A stretch of 64,000 bases of DNA from Bryum argenteum (GCA_037043015.1 CM073322.1:20161601-20225600), one strand, 5' to 3'; numbered from the stretch's first letter, positions 36,378-49,997 are shown. Notes: generated from the sequence alone by a model not told the origin. A program made the numbers and translations.

Positions 36378-37325
36378 GAACTACGCATAGATGGCCTTCA
36401 CAAATCAATGCTTTCAGGTTAACAGCTCTTGCAAGATTACTTTCTTCGTCAAATTTAATCAGGTGAAAATTGTTACTGATGACGTTATGTCTTACTATGT
36501 GGGCTTCTACCTCCCGTTCTAAGAGGTCCAACCATTTGATTTGAGATAGCATGGTGTCACTAGTATACTTGATACAGAATATAGCAAAGTAGCGCTTACA
36601 ATGTTGTATTTTGTTTTCAATGGATTTGATGTCAAAATCACTCACCTTTAGTACAATCGTCTCACAGATTGACGTATCTTGCTTGTTCTGATGAATTTGT
36701 TCACCAATTGGTTCACCCTTTGATGATGTGACCTTGGGGTCTGGGGTTTGATCTGCCACTGGTGTTCTGTCTTCCTCCGTTCTTTGCCTTGCACCGCGCC
36801 ATCGGTGCCTTGCGATCGCCACTAATGCCTTGCGATCGCAATCGGTGGTCTCTCTCTCCCTCCATTCTTTGCCTTTGCGATCGGGATCTCTTCGATCTAG
36901 ATCTGACCGATCTGGATCTCGCCTCTCTGGGGCTATCCTCGTCAAGTCCCGCTAATTTGCAAATTCAGGCTCTCTGGTGTGTGTTTGTGTAACAAGAAAA
37001 CTGCTTCTGTCTCGTCCTGCTTCGTATCCGCTTGCACGCTCGCCCCTGTTCTCGATCCTCCCATCTCTGTAGTTAGATATGTTGTGTTGTCGTCTCTCAT
37101 CTTCTTGCCTTCTTAACACGTCACTGTGGCTCCTTGTTGCTATTTGAATGATGACTTCACCTTCCCTCTTAGATCTGATGAACAACTTTGTTTCTTCTAC
37201 TGTCAATCGTGTTTGCTTGATCGCTCATACGCCACAGATCCTCAGAGGGTCGCTTCCATGATTAGATCGTTCGCTGTGAGCTTAGATCGCTCAGGCTGGG
37301 AGAATTAGGGTTTTGTCCTTCCTCC
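36378..37325 (-). mobile_element. LINE 5' fragment (ORF1 N-terminal part) in copy 2
   Basis: This is the first 948 bp of the LINE in its own orientation, ending at the right target-site copy GTAAGGATATGT (37326-37337). It is truncated by the duplication breakpoint, not by 5'-truncated retrotransposition, since the missing part is the 3' end. The PVADRK repeat region differs locally from copy 1 in a way that looks like sequence error. Confidence 0.85.
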
Positions 37326-37789
37326 GTAAGGATATGTTTTGCTTCTATAGGTCTTTCAAAGATAAAATATATATATATAAAAATATATAAATATTCTCAA
37401 TTCACCTTCTAGAAAGATTTATGCTATGAGATTGAAAGAAGGTACTTTTGCAGGATTTGGGGGCCTTTCGAAAATTGTAAATAAGAGGGTACATGCTTAC
37501 TATCCTTCATCCACTTGTATTTAGAAACCATTAACCCCTAAAGGAGAAGCTCTATAGTGACCTCCAGACAGCCATATCTAAAATCCATGAACAGTTTATT
37601 ATTCAAACTTGACTTTGAAAAATCTAATTGTAGATATTGTATAAAATTGTTCAATTTGGAGTTATTTTCTCACAAAGTTTTGGTTTTTGCAAAATGATGA
37701 CTGTCTTTTTCAAGCTCCAAAATTAGGAGTTAGACAAGTCTCAACATTGGTTGTTAAACCCGCGCAGCGGATAAAATCGCTGACATGTA

Positions 37790-38375
37790 TTAACCCCTAA
37801 CTCTCCTTGAAGCCCGAAATGGGTTTTTGCAATTCCGGGCAGCCTAGATGAAGGGGTTAGAAGTAATATTTTTGCCTAAGATTTTCATTGGGTCCTCCTT
37901 ATACTGCAAAGTGTACATGGTAAAATTTGCAAAGTCAAGTTCCAATTTTGAGTCTTCTAGGACGATCCTTGGGTTGCGAGCCGAGATGGGGCAGCTTAAA
38001 AAAGTAACTTTTTTTATTTTTATTTTTTTGGAAACATGTTCATTACTAAATCACTACTCACATTCAAAGTGACTCAAGTCAAAAAGTTTTCCAATTTTAC
38101 AAGGGCAGCCTCCAAAAATTTCAAAACCAATCTTCGCAATGCCCAAAAATACTTGGGAGACAAACTTTGGATGTTATGATCTTTCAAATGGTAAACATCC
38201 AACGGTCAATTTTTTGAACAGTAATCAAACATATTCTTAGGTACAATATCTTACGGTTGGAGGTTTTAAAAAGGGAAAAGAAATTGGTTCACACCCCCAC
38301 GAGTGCTTAGAGGTAGAGAATCGCAGTTTTGAGGTTTCAAGCTCCCACAAAACACCAAGGAGATTTAGGGGTTAA
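37790..38375. mobile_element. TTAA MITE family B copy 2, duplicate
   Basis: Counterpart of 24196-24781 with both TTAA flanks and both CCCCTAA termini retained. Confidence 0.8.
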
Positions 38376-39188
38376 ACCTGAGTTGCACACTTAGAATGTA
38401 TCTGGTTCTTTTGAATTGATTGATACATTAATAAATTGTTAAAAAAGGAAAACTTGTAATTTTTAAAATTTTTTTTTGCAGTCATGAACCTAAGCTGCAA
38501 AACAAACTTGTAATGTACCCGGGCGGGAGCTCTGTTTCACAAAACATGTGCACGTCTGGGCCAACGATCTTCCAAGTTACCCTAAATCCAGTTTGTGATA
38601 ATTCAAAAAACAAAGAAATAATATTGTTTGATGCAATCCTGGAGCGATGCAGTTCCAATGATAGCCTTTTCAGTAGGTAAGAAAGCACTCTCACCTCCGG
38701 GCAATGGTTTGTGGCAGCTACCAAGGAGGCACCCTAGAATCCGCGGGGACCTCCCAAGGCTGTTTTTGATAATTTTGAATTCAAATTTGAGGTCTGCGAC
38801 CCCAAGCTACCCTCCAAAGCCCACTCTTTGGCATTTAATGTCTATACATCAAAAAATTAGGGGGCTCATTACCCCTCCTCCATCCTTCTTGGTAGCTGCT
38901 ACGAACGCTTACCCCTCACCTCCACGGCTCCACCCTCTCGGATTACCTTCAATAATTTGCACCAATCAATTGTGAGAAATAAAATCATGAACATAAGTCT
39001 GGTGGGGAATTTTCTTGCATATTTTGTACTTTTACTAAAAGACTTCCTGCAAACTTGTTATAATCCCTAAAGTTTCAAGGCACTCTTTGCAGACTTTACC
39101 CTCAAAATGATCTTTTTTCTAGTCCAATGTAAGAATTTTCATATTACAATATACTTATGAGGGTAAGGGCATAATAAGGGTACCACTA

Positions 39189-39490
39189 GGCCCACTTTAT
39201 ACACAGGTTGGGGCCGGCCAGAGAGTGAGCTCGATTCATCGGCCATAGTTTGGGCCCAAGTTGCGAAGTTCGAGCCCCTATCAACCTTGTCTCCATCGCA
39301 TCACTTGGGCCCAAACATTTTGGCGCCAAAAATAGTGCCACATAGGATGCCACATAGGATAAATTGAAGTTCCGGTCGGGCCCTAGTATAAAGCCCTTGG
39401 GCCCGATTTGAAAGAATCAAGCCATCCTATTGGCTGAAATTTGAAAAACTTGGGCCAGCCCTTAATCCGGCCCCAAGTATAAAGTGGGCC
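39189..39490. mobile_element. Harbinger-like MITE, duplicate of 25595-25895
   Basis: Same termini (GGCCCACTTTATACAC and AAAGTGGGCC) and the same abutting TTAA element. A few differences cluster in the GTTGGGGCCGG stretch near the left end. Confidence 0.65.
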
Positions 39491-40034
39491 TTAACCCCTA
39501 AAGGCCCGAGGGGTTTGAAGAAAAACTTAGATGTATTATAAAATATGATAACCCTTATGAAGTAGCACTCCAAAAATAGTATAAAGACCTTAAACCCTAG
39601 ATTACATCTATATGGTTAAATTTCCTAAAATAAGTAAGATTTGTTTTAAAATTAATTAAAGAGAGTAAAACTTTAAAAATCAATATACAATGTAATTTCT
39701 ATTATTAGTAATTGGAAATTGCTATGATTGGCTAAAATCACATATTATATGATAAAATGGAGAGAAGCCACAAGTAACCTATGAGGAACCTTATTAGTTT
39801 CCCAAATAGTAAGTCTTCTTACACTAAGAAAACTTTGCCCTGTTTGTGTTTGAAGGCTTATTCTGAACAATCTATGAATCCAAATAGGGTTCTCTAAATT
39901 GGATGTGGTTCCCAACTTACCAAACTTCTGGAATGTTAAAAAATATTCCAAAAAAAAATCTTTTTCTATCCAGGTACAGCTCCTCAAAATTCGGAATCGA
40001 CCATAAAATGGTTGATTGGGCTCTTAGGGGTTAA
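39491..40034. mobile_element. TTAA MITE family C, duplicate
   Basis: Counterpart of 25896-26439, both TTAA flanks intact. Confidence 0.75.
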
Positions 40035-40165
40035 GACGCGTCTCATTATGCGTGACCTATGTGTAATTCATTATATATGTGCCACTTGTACATATAACAA
40101 CCACTCCAAAGGTTAGTGCTCTCCAAAGTACCTCGTTACATTGGTTCATGATTGTATGGCTCTCA

Positions 40166-40536
40166 GGGGCACTTCACACTACGGCCGAAGGTCGAGAGGC
40201 CGTCGATTTCAGCCAATGAAATCGCAAGAAACCCTAGTTTCGGCCTCTTGAGCCTTCACACTAGAAGCCAAAGTCCACCGGCCGTCACTCTCCAAATGGC
40301 CTACGTGGCGGCACTTTTTTTTTGACCAAGGCGACGCCTCTCGGCATTTGTTTGGGTTTTGCATTTTACTTTGGACTTTGGGCTTGGCCTTTGGAGGCTT
40401 CACACTATGCATGGCCAAAGGCTCCAATTACAATATTTTATTGGTTATTTTAGTAAATTCCTTTGGACTCTCAACAAAGTTTGGACTCTCAATTCCACGG
40501 CCTCTCGACTTGGACGGCCACAGTGTGAAGCGCCAC
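40166..40536. mobile_element. Harbinger-like MITE, duplicate of 26571-26938
   Basis: Same inverted termini and TCA flanks; differs by a longer T-run near 40314-40322 and one base missing nearby. Confidence 0.7.
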
Positions 40537-41648
40537 TCAATTGAGTAAAGTAAGGTGACCAATAATAGCGCATTTTTTGGTATGGAAATCTACATGGATG
40601 TTAGGAGTGCAAGCAATTTTCGTGCACAAGGAAAATTAGTAAATGCGAGAGCATGACATGAACGACGCGAACGCGATTGGGAACGGCGGAGGGGAGCGCT
40701 CCAAACCAGCCCCGCTTGTCATCGTCGAGAGGGCGGGCGGGTGGTGCGCGATCCCCCACTATCCCGCCCATAGAGACGAGGCTCGCCCGCCTTCAGCCTC
40801 TGCCTCGGCAGGTTGCTTCGAGCCTGCAGGTAACACCCTGTCGGTTTGGAGCAGCACCGGAAATTGCCGCACTGGTGCAGTTTTATGGTAAAAGCGAGGT
40901 TATCGGGCAAGTGAATCCAAAACAGGTCCCGGATGCCACTTCTTTCCAACGTTGCCGCTCTGGCAGTCGCTGAAAGAAATACCGGAAGACGGGGAATGGT
41001 TGACCTGTTGTATTGACGTCGTTTACTCGCCTTTGACCTCCGGCCTCCTCCGTCCGGACTCCTCCGGGCTCCTCTGGCACATGTCCTGATTACTTCACCT
41101 TAATTTAATTGCACAATTGTTTTCTCCTTCCGCAAATACAAATTGCTATTCCGTGCATCATCATCTTCTTCATCGTTTTTCCAAAAAGCGGGAACAATAG
41201 AAAATGCTCCGTGACTGAAATGTGCCTGAGTAGGTGAACTTCTGCTAATTTCATCCCCATTTACCATTTAACTCCAATTGCAGTAAACATGTACTTTTAC
41301 TGAATGTCCGTGTTCCATTCCTCCCTTTCATTCTTGCATATAAAAATGTTTTTTTTTTACCTATCAATGTTAGTATTCATCATTTGAGAGAAATACAATC
41401 ATGAACCAAAGTAGCATAAAATAAGTAGATAGAAACTTTGGTCCCTTTCTAAGAGGCCGGCGTGAATGAAGTGTCTGTTCGTAATGCTAATATCCCGATG
41501 ACCACTGGACAAGGGGAAATTGGTACGATACATAGTAGCATAACTACTTGGCGAGGGCAGTGTTATTTGTTATAGTTGCTTGCTTGATGAGCACCCAATA
41601 AGGGGTCTATGAAATAAAACTTGATCATGTATACAGTCGGGTACGAGC

Positions 41649-42467
41649 GGATGACGAATTCTCCTTCTAGAGGACTTTTTTTACAAAACTTTGAAAATTC
41701 ACTGTGATCTCAGAAACAATCGGATTTGAGAACCGTAAAGTGTTTTGGAATCTCATTAGAGTGTTTTACAACGACATAGCAAATTTCTTTTTGTATATTA
41801 TCTAACAAGTTTGAAGTATTTCACACACCATTTACGATTGACTACCATTGCTTCTTGATTCAACTTCAAGTACATTTTAAATTTCAAAGTTGGAATGAGC
41901 TTCTAAGCTTGTTCTTAGAATCATTGAGCACATCCTTGTTGAAGCATCGATATATTTCTTGCTTGTCCTCCGACAACTTGAATAATGGTCAAAGGCTATT
42001 AGAGTAATAACTCTCATTACCCCATTGTCAAACTCAACTTCTTGTAGTATTCTTGCCAAATTCAAAGAATTTTTTTTTTCCACTTTGAATGTTGGTTGAA
42101 AACTCATCAAGAAATCTCTCAAAACCAATGATTTCAAATGAGGAAAATCTTGTGATCATTCAAGAATGTGGTGAAGGATACGAAGAACAAGGTTGGAAGC
42201 TCATTTTAAATTTGGAATTGGAAATGTACTTGTAATTGAAGCAAGAAGTAAGGATAGTCAATGGAAGATGGTGTGTGAATTATTTAAAAATTGTTAGATA
42301 ATATACAAAATAATCAAATAAAAATTCTCATAATTTACTAAGACAGTGTAGAACACTCCTATGAGATTCCAAAACACTTTAAATTCTCAAATCCGATCGT
42401 TTTTTAGATCACATTGAATTTACAAACTTTTGAAAAAAATCCTGCTAGAGAGGAGTTCGTCATCGGC
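41649..42467. mobile_element. Long foldback element, duplicate of 28050-28870
   Basis: Both arms retained; the outer tips GATGACGAATTC and GAGTTCGTCATC are present. Confidence 0.75.
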
Positions 42468-42565
42468 CAATACCCAATTGTTCAATCATGTGTGAATAAT
42501 CTATCTGCTTGTGAGTCTCTTCCTCTATCAGTGAAAACAAAACCTCGACATGTCGTGAGTACTCA

Positions 42566-42868
42566 GGGTTGCTTTACACTATGGACCATGAAGATTGACC
42601 ACGACCTTCTAAAATCTGAGATTGGAGAGTTGAGTGCTCTTGGTCCCATTTGGCTTTACACTACCTTGAAAAGGGGAGCGCAAAAGAGAGAATGATGAGG
42701 ATTTACAGTAAAGAATTGAGCATAAACTTGTCCCGATCTAAATTCACTTTGCACTACAAGAGTGACTAAGCCACTCAAAAATTCACTTATGATTTATCAT
42801 AGTCACAACTCTTAAAAATGATTTTAATTTTCTTGGTCGTGGCTCTTGGTCCATAGTGTAACGAGACC
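42566..42868. mobile_element. Harbinger-like MITE, duplicate of 28970-29272
   Basis: Constant offset of 13,596 from the first copy, same ends. Confidence 0.65.
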
Positions 42869-44597
42869 TTTAGGTACTGCCTCTTAGACCTACAATGACA
42901 TGTTGCATGAGGCTTAATAGCAGTAAGGGTTTTTCTAGTAAAATGCACAAAAATCCTCCAGTCAGGTAGGAAACTACTCTCTGAGACTGGTACAAGTACA
43001 TATTCCTCTCAATTGAGTAATCCCCAAAAATGTTCTCACGGTTTATATGACACTTCCAGCGGTTAAAATACTTCTAGGGCTTAATTAGAGTTAAGTACAA
43101 AGAGAAGGACTGAGTGCTCCTTAATGGCAATGGATGTGCCACTGTGGAAGCATATTAATCAAATTCATTACTAAAATGGCTCTGGATAAAATGGTACTCC
43201 AAAGATTGACATTTGAGCGGAATTGACCATAGCTTATCCAACATATAAACAAAAACAAATCTGTCCGAAGGTGGAATACTCTTCGATTGGTTTCGTAATT
43301 TTTCTTATAATCATGTCCCTAAATATGTCAAAAAATTACTTAGTACTCGTGAGGATGGCATTGGATGTGCCACTGTGGAAGCATAAACAAATTCATTACT
43401 AAAATGGCACCCCAAACATTGTCCATTGCACGGAATTGTCCTGACCATAGCTTATCCAAAACATAAACAAAAACAAATCTGTCCGAAGATGCAATACGCT
43501 TCAATTGGTTTCGTAAATTTTCTTATAATCATGTCCCTGAATCTGTCCAAAAAAAACTTAGTACTCGTGAGGAATCGAAGCCGTGCATGCATGCAAGGCT
43601 TCCCAGTGATCAGAGAAAGCGATCAGAAGCAGATGATAATGGAGTTAGCGAGGTACATTTCTTGCAACGATTGTACAATTTGAGCACAACAGTGCATAGT
43701 TGAGCATTACAGTATATCCAGAACCATCTGAATTGTCGAAGAACATGATTATTTACTGGGCCTCGGAGACTGTTCTTTCAAGAATTACCGGCCTGACTTC
43801 GATAGTTACATGGAACTTCTGTGGCACATGGAAGGATTGATCGAAGCATGCAGCCATGAATCTTGCCCGCGCTCAGGGGGATCTAAAAAGAAATGGACAG
43901 ATTATAATATTGATCGTCGTTGAAATCAGCAACCACATTGTGTACCAAAATAGAGGCAATGCAACTTAGCGATGAGATTAGCATGGTGCGGGTAGCTATA
44001 CTTAGCCGGTAAACTACGTGACTCTGGCTCTGGACATCCGGTGGATGAATATTCTGGACGCGAGAGGATTTTCTTCGAAGTGCGCCGCTCCGAGGACTGG
44101 GGGTCAAAAACTTGGCGCGTGATCTAATTGGGAGTCCACTAGCCTCCCCATGGCCAATTTTTTATTGCAATATTTCATTCCCTCTCTTTCTGAGTTCACC
44201 CCAGAGTATAAGATGGTACTGAGCATGTGATTCAAACCAGCACTCCTCTGGGACCCATCCGGAGTCTCAAGCTCTCCGGTTCGGATTCAGGAGTCTCAAG
44301 CTCTTATAGTCACCAGCTTGGTTTCTACTGACGGGACAGGAGCTTCCGCCTGTGGACACTATCATTCAGCAGCTTGGGGACCTTGAAATATTTTTTAGGT
44401 GAAGCATCAGGGACTTACACTCGCTAGTAGTAGTTTTTCGTGACTTCTGGCTCGCATGAGATTGGTAGCTAGATTTTTCTGTTACTGACCTTTGGAACTT
44501 GTTACAGAAAACAAGAACAAAAAGAAAAGAAGAGCTGCCTAACTCATGATCTAGTCGACGTATACAGCACGGTGAGGAGATTCCTCAGAGCATTTGT

Positions 44598-46706
44598 ATG
44601 CAATCCAAGATGGCGCGTTCAATGGCGGCTCAAGCTCTGGTGGCGATAGTCTTGTTGGCCGCGTTCTCTCAAGCAACGGCGAAGACTGTTCACCTCAACT
44701 GGAGCGTAAGTGACCACACGTCAAAGAAACTTTCTTGCACAATCCCAATGCGTTTCGATGGCATTCATTTCGAAGTGGGGGAGCGTGCTTGGATTAGATA
44801 GATGAAAGGATCCAGCTGATTATCCTTGATGTACGATGCAGATCAAGAATGCTACATTCACGAGAAATTGCGCTACTGTCACTGTTGCCACCGTCAACGG
44901 GATGAGCCCCGGACCCACTGTGGAGATCATGGAGGGTGATACGCTGGTCGTCAAGGTCACCAACGACCAGGTGTACGATGTTACCATGCACTGGTACGTT
45001 TCATAGCCCACTACTGTCGAGTTCAATTCCTGAGCGCGACATGGATGAGTGTGCTGAAGATGGTTTGGGTTTTCTTTGATCAGGCACGGAATCAAGCAGT
45101 TCGGAACGAACTACGCCGATGGTCCGGCGTACATCACGCAGTGCCCGATCAAGCAAGGAGAATCATACACCTACGAGTTCACCGTGACTGAGCAGAGTGG
45201 AACCTTTTGGTACCACGCTCACATCACCTGGTTGAGGTCCACCGTGCACGGAGCCTTGATTGTGCACCCGAAGAAGCTTCCTCCCTACGGTAAGGTGGAG
45301 AAGGAGATCCCAATCATCCTTGCAGAATGGTTCGGTATGAACCCGAACGTGTTTGAGGCTATCGGTTTCCTCAACAGATTCCCTCCCCTCGCGAACCTCA
45401 CCAGTATCACTCCGACCATCAATGGACTTCCCGGACCCCTCTATGGAACCAACTGCACTCCTGGTAAGCTCCTGATCTGATCCGGGTGCACAGTAATTTT
45501 TCGCTATCAACTTTGAGCATAAGTTGCCTCATATCTGGTTTTCAATCTGCAGCGGGCATGACCACATTCAAGCTGAAGCCGAAGAAAACCTACCTGCTCC
45601 GCTTGATCAACGCTGCGTTGAACGACAACTACTACTTCAGAATCGCCGGTCACAAGGTGACTGTTGTTGGCGCTGACGGCAACTACTTAAAGCCGTTCAG
45701 AGACGACGTGATTGCCATCAGTCCTGGGCAGACTTTCGACCTTCTTCTAATCACTAGCAAGACGAAGGGTACGCTCAGCTAGACGCTTCATTTCTTTACA
45801 TTACATTGATCATCTGAAGTAGATTTGGTGTTGATCGATACGATGTTTTTGTCTGCAGGCAAGTACTACTTCGGATTTAATGTCGGTCCGGTCCCCGTAA
45901 ACGGTGCCCCACCTCCAACAATTGCAGCATTGGGCATGTTTGAGTACGACGGTGCTCCCTCGTCAAAAGCTCCCGTGATGCCCAAGTTCCCCAACAACGT
46001 CACCATCAAGCCAGTGGACAAGTTCGTGGCGAAGCTGAAGAACGCCGCGCCTTACTCGATCTCGAAGAATGTGGACGTGGACTTGATCTACGTGATTACC
46101 ACATCCTTCATTTTCTGCAATCCCGCTAAGGGTGAGGCTTGCCAGACGAAGATCATGGGCTCAATCCAGAACTACACATTCGACGAGCCACGTGGCAACT
46201 CGATTCTGCAGGCGTACGCCAATGGTGTTAGCGGCGTTTACACGCAAAACCTTCCCGACCATCCTCCGTCGTTGAACATCTCTGTGAAGTCGCGGGACCC
46301 GAACTACGGCTTCGGCAACCGCGGCACGAACGTGAAGTCGGTGCAATACGGTGACGTTGTGCAGGTTGTGCTCCAGAACGCGCAAGCTTTGGGTATCTTG
46401 GACCACCCTTTCCATCTCCACGGTCACGATTTCTATGTTGTCGGCCGCGGCTACGGTGTCTACGACCCTGCCAAGGACCCGGCGAAGTTCAACTTGGTGA
46501 ACCCGCCAATGTTCAATACATATGCCCTTCCTAATGGTGGCTGGGTTGCGTTCCGGTTCAAGGCTGATAACCCCGGTGTGTGGTTCTTCCACTGCCACTT
46601 CGAAAGGCACAAAACATGGGGCATGATGACGGCGTTCATTGTTGGCAACGGTGGCGGCAAATCACTCCAGCCGCCTCTTCACCCACTGCCCAGCTGCGCA
46701 GCTTAA
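44598..46706 (+). CDS. Laccase (multicopper oxidase), duplication copy 2
   Basis: Five exons at 44598-44705, 44842-44993, 45084-45463, 45553-45768 and 45859-46706, all exactly 13,597 bp after those of the first copy, so neither exons nor introns contain an indel. The 567-residue protein is identical to copy 1; the one difference I see is a synonymous Gly codon change (GGC to GGT at 46577) near the last copper motif. Signal peptide, four copper motifs and Met541 are as described for 31001-33109. Its upstream DNA, including the 225-bp tandem repeat, and its 3' flank are also duplicated, so both copies should carry the same promoter. If the duplication is real, dosage of one laccase is doubled. 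Confidence 0.92.
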
Positions 46707-47499
46707 GCTTTCAGCACTAGATTCATTTGTTAAAGATTCTTTCAATTAGCATTCATTCCAATTGATTTACTCTTCTTTAGCTACTGCTCTAGTCAACTAG
46801 ACTCGTGTGTTATGCGCGGCTTGAGCAATGTCAGTAGCCCCTTCAATGCAATAAGATTTTACCACACATGTGGTTCCCTGATAATCATTTTGTTGCAAGC
46901 TGGATCCGATTGTGTGAGCGCAGTCCCGGAGGAACTGAAACGATATACGTTAGCTATCACTTTTCTATTTGTATGTGCACGTTTCGGGATCCATGAACCC
47001 GCTGACTTCGATCAGTTGGTAGCATATACGACAGATCGGAGTCAGCGGGTAGGTCAACTCTGTATGACATTAAGCGCTTTTGAGTCAACTAAGCTCCGAG
47101 ATCTGGCATGTGGCGGGCGGGGGCATGGCTTGAATGTCGGAAGGGAGTCCACTGAGAGGAATAGTATCTCCGGAAGACTAGAAGTTGAAGAGCCACGCAT
47201 ACTGTCCTGTAAATCTGTTGGCAAGCATGTGCAGGGATTTACTTCTATTATGGAGAACTTACTCAGCATGCAATTATAGAAGTTTACCGATAATCTGAAT
47301 TGCATCTTCTACGGAATTTGAGATATCCGGCAGTTTGCGCTGGGATGCCGTAAAACTATCCCCTCGGGAGGGGTAAATGTTGGGTAAGCGTTCGTAGCGG
47401 CTACCAAGAGGATGAGGGAGGGGTAAATGTTGCCCCCTCGTTTTTTACTTGCAGCGATTGTGGTCGACGTGATTGTAATGCTAGATTGCCACACACATT

Positions 47500-47856
47500 T
47501 TAACCCGTAAACACCCCCGAGGGGCTTGTTTCCAATTTCAATCTCATTGTACCCAACTTTTCACTGATATATATATTGATGTCAAATTGGTCACCTTTTT
47601 ATAAATGATGCACTCAAAATGTGAAATTTTACAATTCAAATCACAATTTGTAAGAGTGATTTTGTGCTTTGAAAGGATTGTAGTAGGTAGGTTGGGGTTG
47701 TACATAACCTTGTAAGAGGTTGCAAGCTCATCATGGATTGGTTCATTCAGGATGCCCAAGTTCAAGAAGTGCACTATACATGATGCCCAAGTCCAAAAGA
47801 TGTTGTGATCCAAATTTGGGCTGCCCATTTCGAACCCATGGGCGTTTAAGGGTTAA
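47500..47856. mobile_element. TTAA MITE family D, duplicate
   Basis: Counterpart of 33903-34259, with CCCGTAAACACC and GGCGTTTAAGGG ends between TTAA sites. Confidence 0.75.
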
Positions 47857-49108
47857 AATCCTCACATGTTTTCGTATGAACATGGAAATGATTGTAGTAT
47901 TCACTTACGATTCGGGATGAGAAGAAACTACCCTCCAGAGGGCACCATTTTCAATCTCAACCTGTGCAATATATTGCATATATATAATTTTAGAAAAGAA
48001 CGATGTTATGAGGATCTGAAAGAGCAGTGCAATTGATAGGAATCGGACAAGAAGAGATTGCATATGCCGGGGTTCATCGCCCATTCACGTTCCAAAGTGA
48101 TTGCTCTGTGGAATGACCTCCCAGCTTAAAGCAGAATTTGAACACTCAGCCACAACTTTGCGTGGTTCATCCAGTTTTGATCCCTAATTTCACTGTCAGC
48201 TTTTGAGCAACATACTTTGTAGACGTTTATCTGCTCTACAAAAGTTTGATGATTTTGAGATTATTCTTCTGAGTGTTATATGAATTTGATTTCTCTCATT
48301 TGTGAATATTGATGCGCTTACTCGTACCAGTTCGAGTTGGCTTATCGACGAGAAGTGAACATTTAACAAGAATGAGAAGAAGTAGCAACTACAACAAATT
48401 TAAGGTTTGATGACTATGGGCATAATTGTACTGTACGAAGCAACTTAGAGTAATTGACTGAAAATATGTCCATCGATAATCATCTTATAGCCATGTTGTG
48501 ATAATTTGTGATCACATATCACATGTTATGGTAGTTCAAGTGATTTTGTCTACATACCAGATCTAAGGTACCCGTAAGAAGGCATGAAACAGAAAGTTGT
48601 GGTGGAGGAAGATCTTGTGAACGGTGAAAACTGCGTAGAGGGAGAGATCTCCTTGTTGGAAAATGTTTGTATATTTTGTCATGTGATCAGTGATGGAGAT
48701 TAGATATTAATCTAACCTTGTAGAAGCTAAAGTCTATAAAACTAAACTACACAAAAATTTGTCTTTTATGAAATTTTAAACTACATACCAATTATCAAAT
48801 GTAATTGTATCCACACCTGTAAGCACCTCTAAGTAACTCCATACGCGCTACCAAATAGTCATATCATAGTCACTATAATTGCTCATCAAAGTTTTACTAC
48901 ATTACACTTTTGTTTATCGATGTTGAATGAAATGAATACTTCACAAGTTCTCTTCGAGATTTCAATAGTTAAGGCTTTGGAGTTAAGTGATGAGTTTGAG
49001 TTTATTTTAGGCTTTATGGAACATATAACAAAAAGACAATCTATGTCTTTTATGGACCTAGTAAAGAAAAAAAAGAACTTTGCTAACATATTACTAACCT
49101 TACTTCCA

Positions 49109-49997
49109 TTAACCCCTTAACCTCCCTAGTGTCGAGAAATGACATTTTGAATGAAGAGGAGAAACTGAAAGAGCCAATATTTCTTCATCCGGACTACGTT
49201 TTTAACAATATTACTTTGGTTGGGTCACAAATTACTTCTACTTTGTGTGGTAAACATTTCAGACCCATCTAGTGCAATATGAATAAATGGCATGCATTTG
49301 AGTGAAGGCAACTTGTGTTTCTAGGTTTTCAACCATTGCAAGCCAATTATGTGAAAACAAAAATAGTTCTTCATAAAAAAATTAACACTAAGTTTGGTTT
49401 TTAGGTGCATCCCAAAAACTTTGTAGTTGGATGTTTTTTGATCCGGATAACCTTGGTATTGGATTTTAAAAGATGTTTCCACAATGAAAGAAGTGAAAAA
49501 ATGGATGATTTTATATCTTTTTCCTCCACCATTAGATTTTGACCTTATTTTAGGATGGATTATAGCTATTTTTAGTGTTGAAAAACTTAACCTGTTCAGG
49601 GGTATATTCAAGCTAAGGCATAGATACGTGCAAGGGGTGTTGTTTTGAACTATATTTGTTTTATAAAAATTTGGCAGTTTTCACCTCTGCAAGGCTACTA
49701 TATAGGCCAAGATATTTTTTTGATGAATTTTTTGATACAAGAGTATATTTGAGATGAAAATATACAAATATCCAGTTGGTAATTCTTTTTATTACAAATT
49801 TCATGTTGATAGTATTTTCACTTTAAAGAGAAATGATGGTATTTTGTAGCATGTATTGCGCACCAATATGCTGAGATTTTGCAATCTATAGGGTCAAATG
49901 AGTGAAGTTTTAGTCCACATGATCTACGACAAGTCTATTAGAAGTTTACAAGTTTATTGAGATCTAAATAGCTTCCCCTTTTTTTTCATCTATGGGG
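49109..49997. mobile_element. Family A TTAA element, copy 3 original
   Basis: Counterpart of 35510-36373. Family A similarity continues past the duplication edge to about CATCTAT at 49997 and then stops, so the right terminus was already lost before the duplication. Confidence 0.65.

Larger units (their letters stand above)
36378..49972. repeat. 13.6-kb tandem duplication, copy 2
   Basis: Head-to-tail copy of 22791-36373, offset 13,587 at the left edge and 13,599 at the right, so it differs by a few small indels. After 49972 the sequence continues into unique DNA (TTCCCC...), showing that the right edge is the original one. Confidence 0.95.

Noticed and set aside
36378-37325. Independent second LINE insertion
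   Set aside because: It has no own tail or left target duplication. It is the 5' end of the first LINE copied by the segmental duplication.
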